From: JBFMHD01 sp040752395 [NCBI: Candidatus Hydrogenedentota bacterium]
GTDB lineage: Bacteria; JBFMHD01
Reading direction: 5' to 3'
Length of the DNA stretch: 5,139 nucleotides
Assembly (NCBI GenBank): GCA_040752395.1
Contig: JBFMHD010000199.1
Span: forward strand, 1 to 5,139
The notes under the pieces are model-generated. The model was not told the origin of the DNA and searched no databases. It worked only from the letters and a program-made list of their open reading frames with translations. This document shows positions 4,822-5,139 of the stretch, one piece after another. Numbering within the stretch: the stretch's first letter is position 1; every line of letters starts with the position of its first letter. The translations under genes were made by a program, and so were the position numbers.

Positions 4822-5139
4822 CTTCTTAATAATCCTCTGGCATTCTTCTCTATTATATTGCATTCACTTTTATCAAATCCAGCCCCTATTAATACCTTTC
4901 TATACATCTCTTCGGTTAATAGATCATCAGCTGAATGAGCATCCGAAGAACAAATAACAGGGAAATTATATTTTTGAAAGTATTTGTATAAATATCCATT
5001 GAAAAGAGAATGTCCTTTTCGTGCTGTAATCTCAAGATAAACATTATTATCAATAGTCATCTTTATTTCTTCTAAAGTAATATGACCTGGATGTGCGAGA
5101 ATATCAGCGCCAGCGATTATTGCCTCTTTATTAGTGCCT
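4803..5139 (-). CDS. PHP-domain phosphoesterase, histidinol-phosphatase-like, 5' end beyond window
   Basis: Only the C-terminal 111 residues are in the window; the frame stays open to the edge, so ATG at 5060 is an internal methionine. Visible PHP signatures: ADILAHPGH (11-19 of the fragment) with a metal-ligand histidine; YLEITARKGHSLFNG (34-48); VICSSDAHSADDL (58-70) with the Asp-His pair of the last metal-binding motif; and a C-terminal helix ending NARGLLRRCLRRI. This combination is characteristic of proteins annotated as 'histidinol phosphate phosphatase domain-containing'. The PHP fold hydrolyses phosphoesters with a cluster of divalent metals. The true substrate is not certain, as no histidine-biosynthesis gene is visible nearby. 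The N-terminal HxH metal motif would lie off the edge. The stop (TAG, 4805-4803) falls inside the beta-barrel gene. Confidence 0.85.
   Translation of the reverse strand, partial: GTNKEAIIAGADILAHPGHITLEEIKMTIDNNVYLEITARKGHSLFNGYLYKYFQKYNFPVICSSDAHSADDLLTEEMYRKVLIGAGFDKSECNIIEKNARGLLRRCLRRI

Overview
The window reads as part of an AT-rich bacterial chromosome with six protein genes, all on the minus strand, so transcription runs from high to low coordinates. A Gram-negative type envelope is suggested by a signal-peptide beta-barrel protein ending in an aromatic residue. The gene set (Ffh, ribulose-phosphate epimerase, a kinase-less PASTA protein, a membrane-anchored TPR protein, a PHP-family phosphoesterase) and the heptamer-rich spacers suggest an uncultivated lineage, perhaps Omnitrophota or a similar candidate phylum. 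That placement is a weak inference; no marker here fixes the taxonomy.

Layout in the direction of transcription. At 5139-4803 lies the 3' part of a PHP-domain (histidinol-phosphatase-like) gene. It overlaps the start of an outer-membrane beta-barrel gene (4821-4069). A 210-base spacer (4068-3859) follows; it holds an eroded repeat-like stretch, an AT-rich probable promoter and a leader. Next is a compact operon: a TPR protein with one membrane anchor (3858-3151, TTG start), a triple-PASTA membrane protein (3154-2183, ATGA overlap) and rpe (2174-1485, 8-base gap). After a 242-base spacer comes ffh (1242 to the window edge, missing about its last 30 residues).

Functionally, Ffh is the SRP54 GTPase that delivers nascent membrane proteins. 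The TPR protein resembles the YfgM/TPR_21 class linked to the Sec translocon. The PASTA protein probably acts at the cell surface. Rpe is a pentose-phosphate enzyme. PASTA next to rpe recalls the Firmicutes order prkC-rsgA-rpe, but no kinase is visible here.

The most unusual feature is the rpe-ffh spacer. Positions 1291-1486 divide into 28 consecutive 7-base words, with several different word families succeeding one another in one unbroken register. The tract contains an imperfect hairpin of GAGTC/GACTC units and, on the minus strand, a four-run guanine motif whose first G is the last base of the rpe stop codon. A 13-base word from this tract recurs inverted just after the beta-barrel stop codon, so the two spacers may be seeded by the same repeat process. 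I see no CRISPR array, tRNA, rRNA or insertion sequence.
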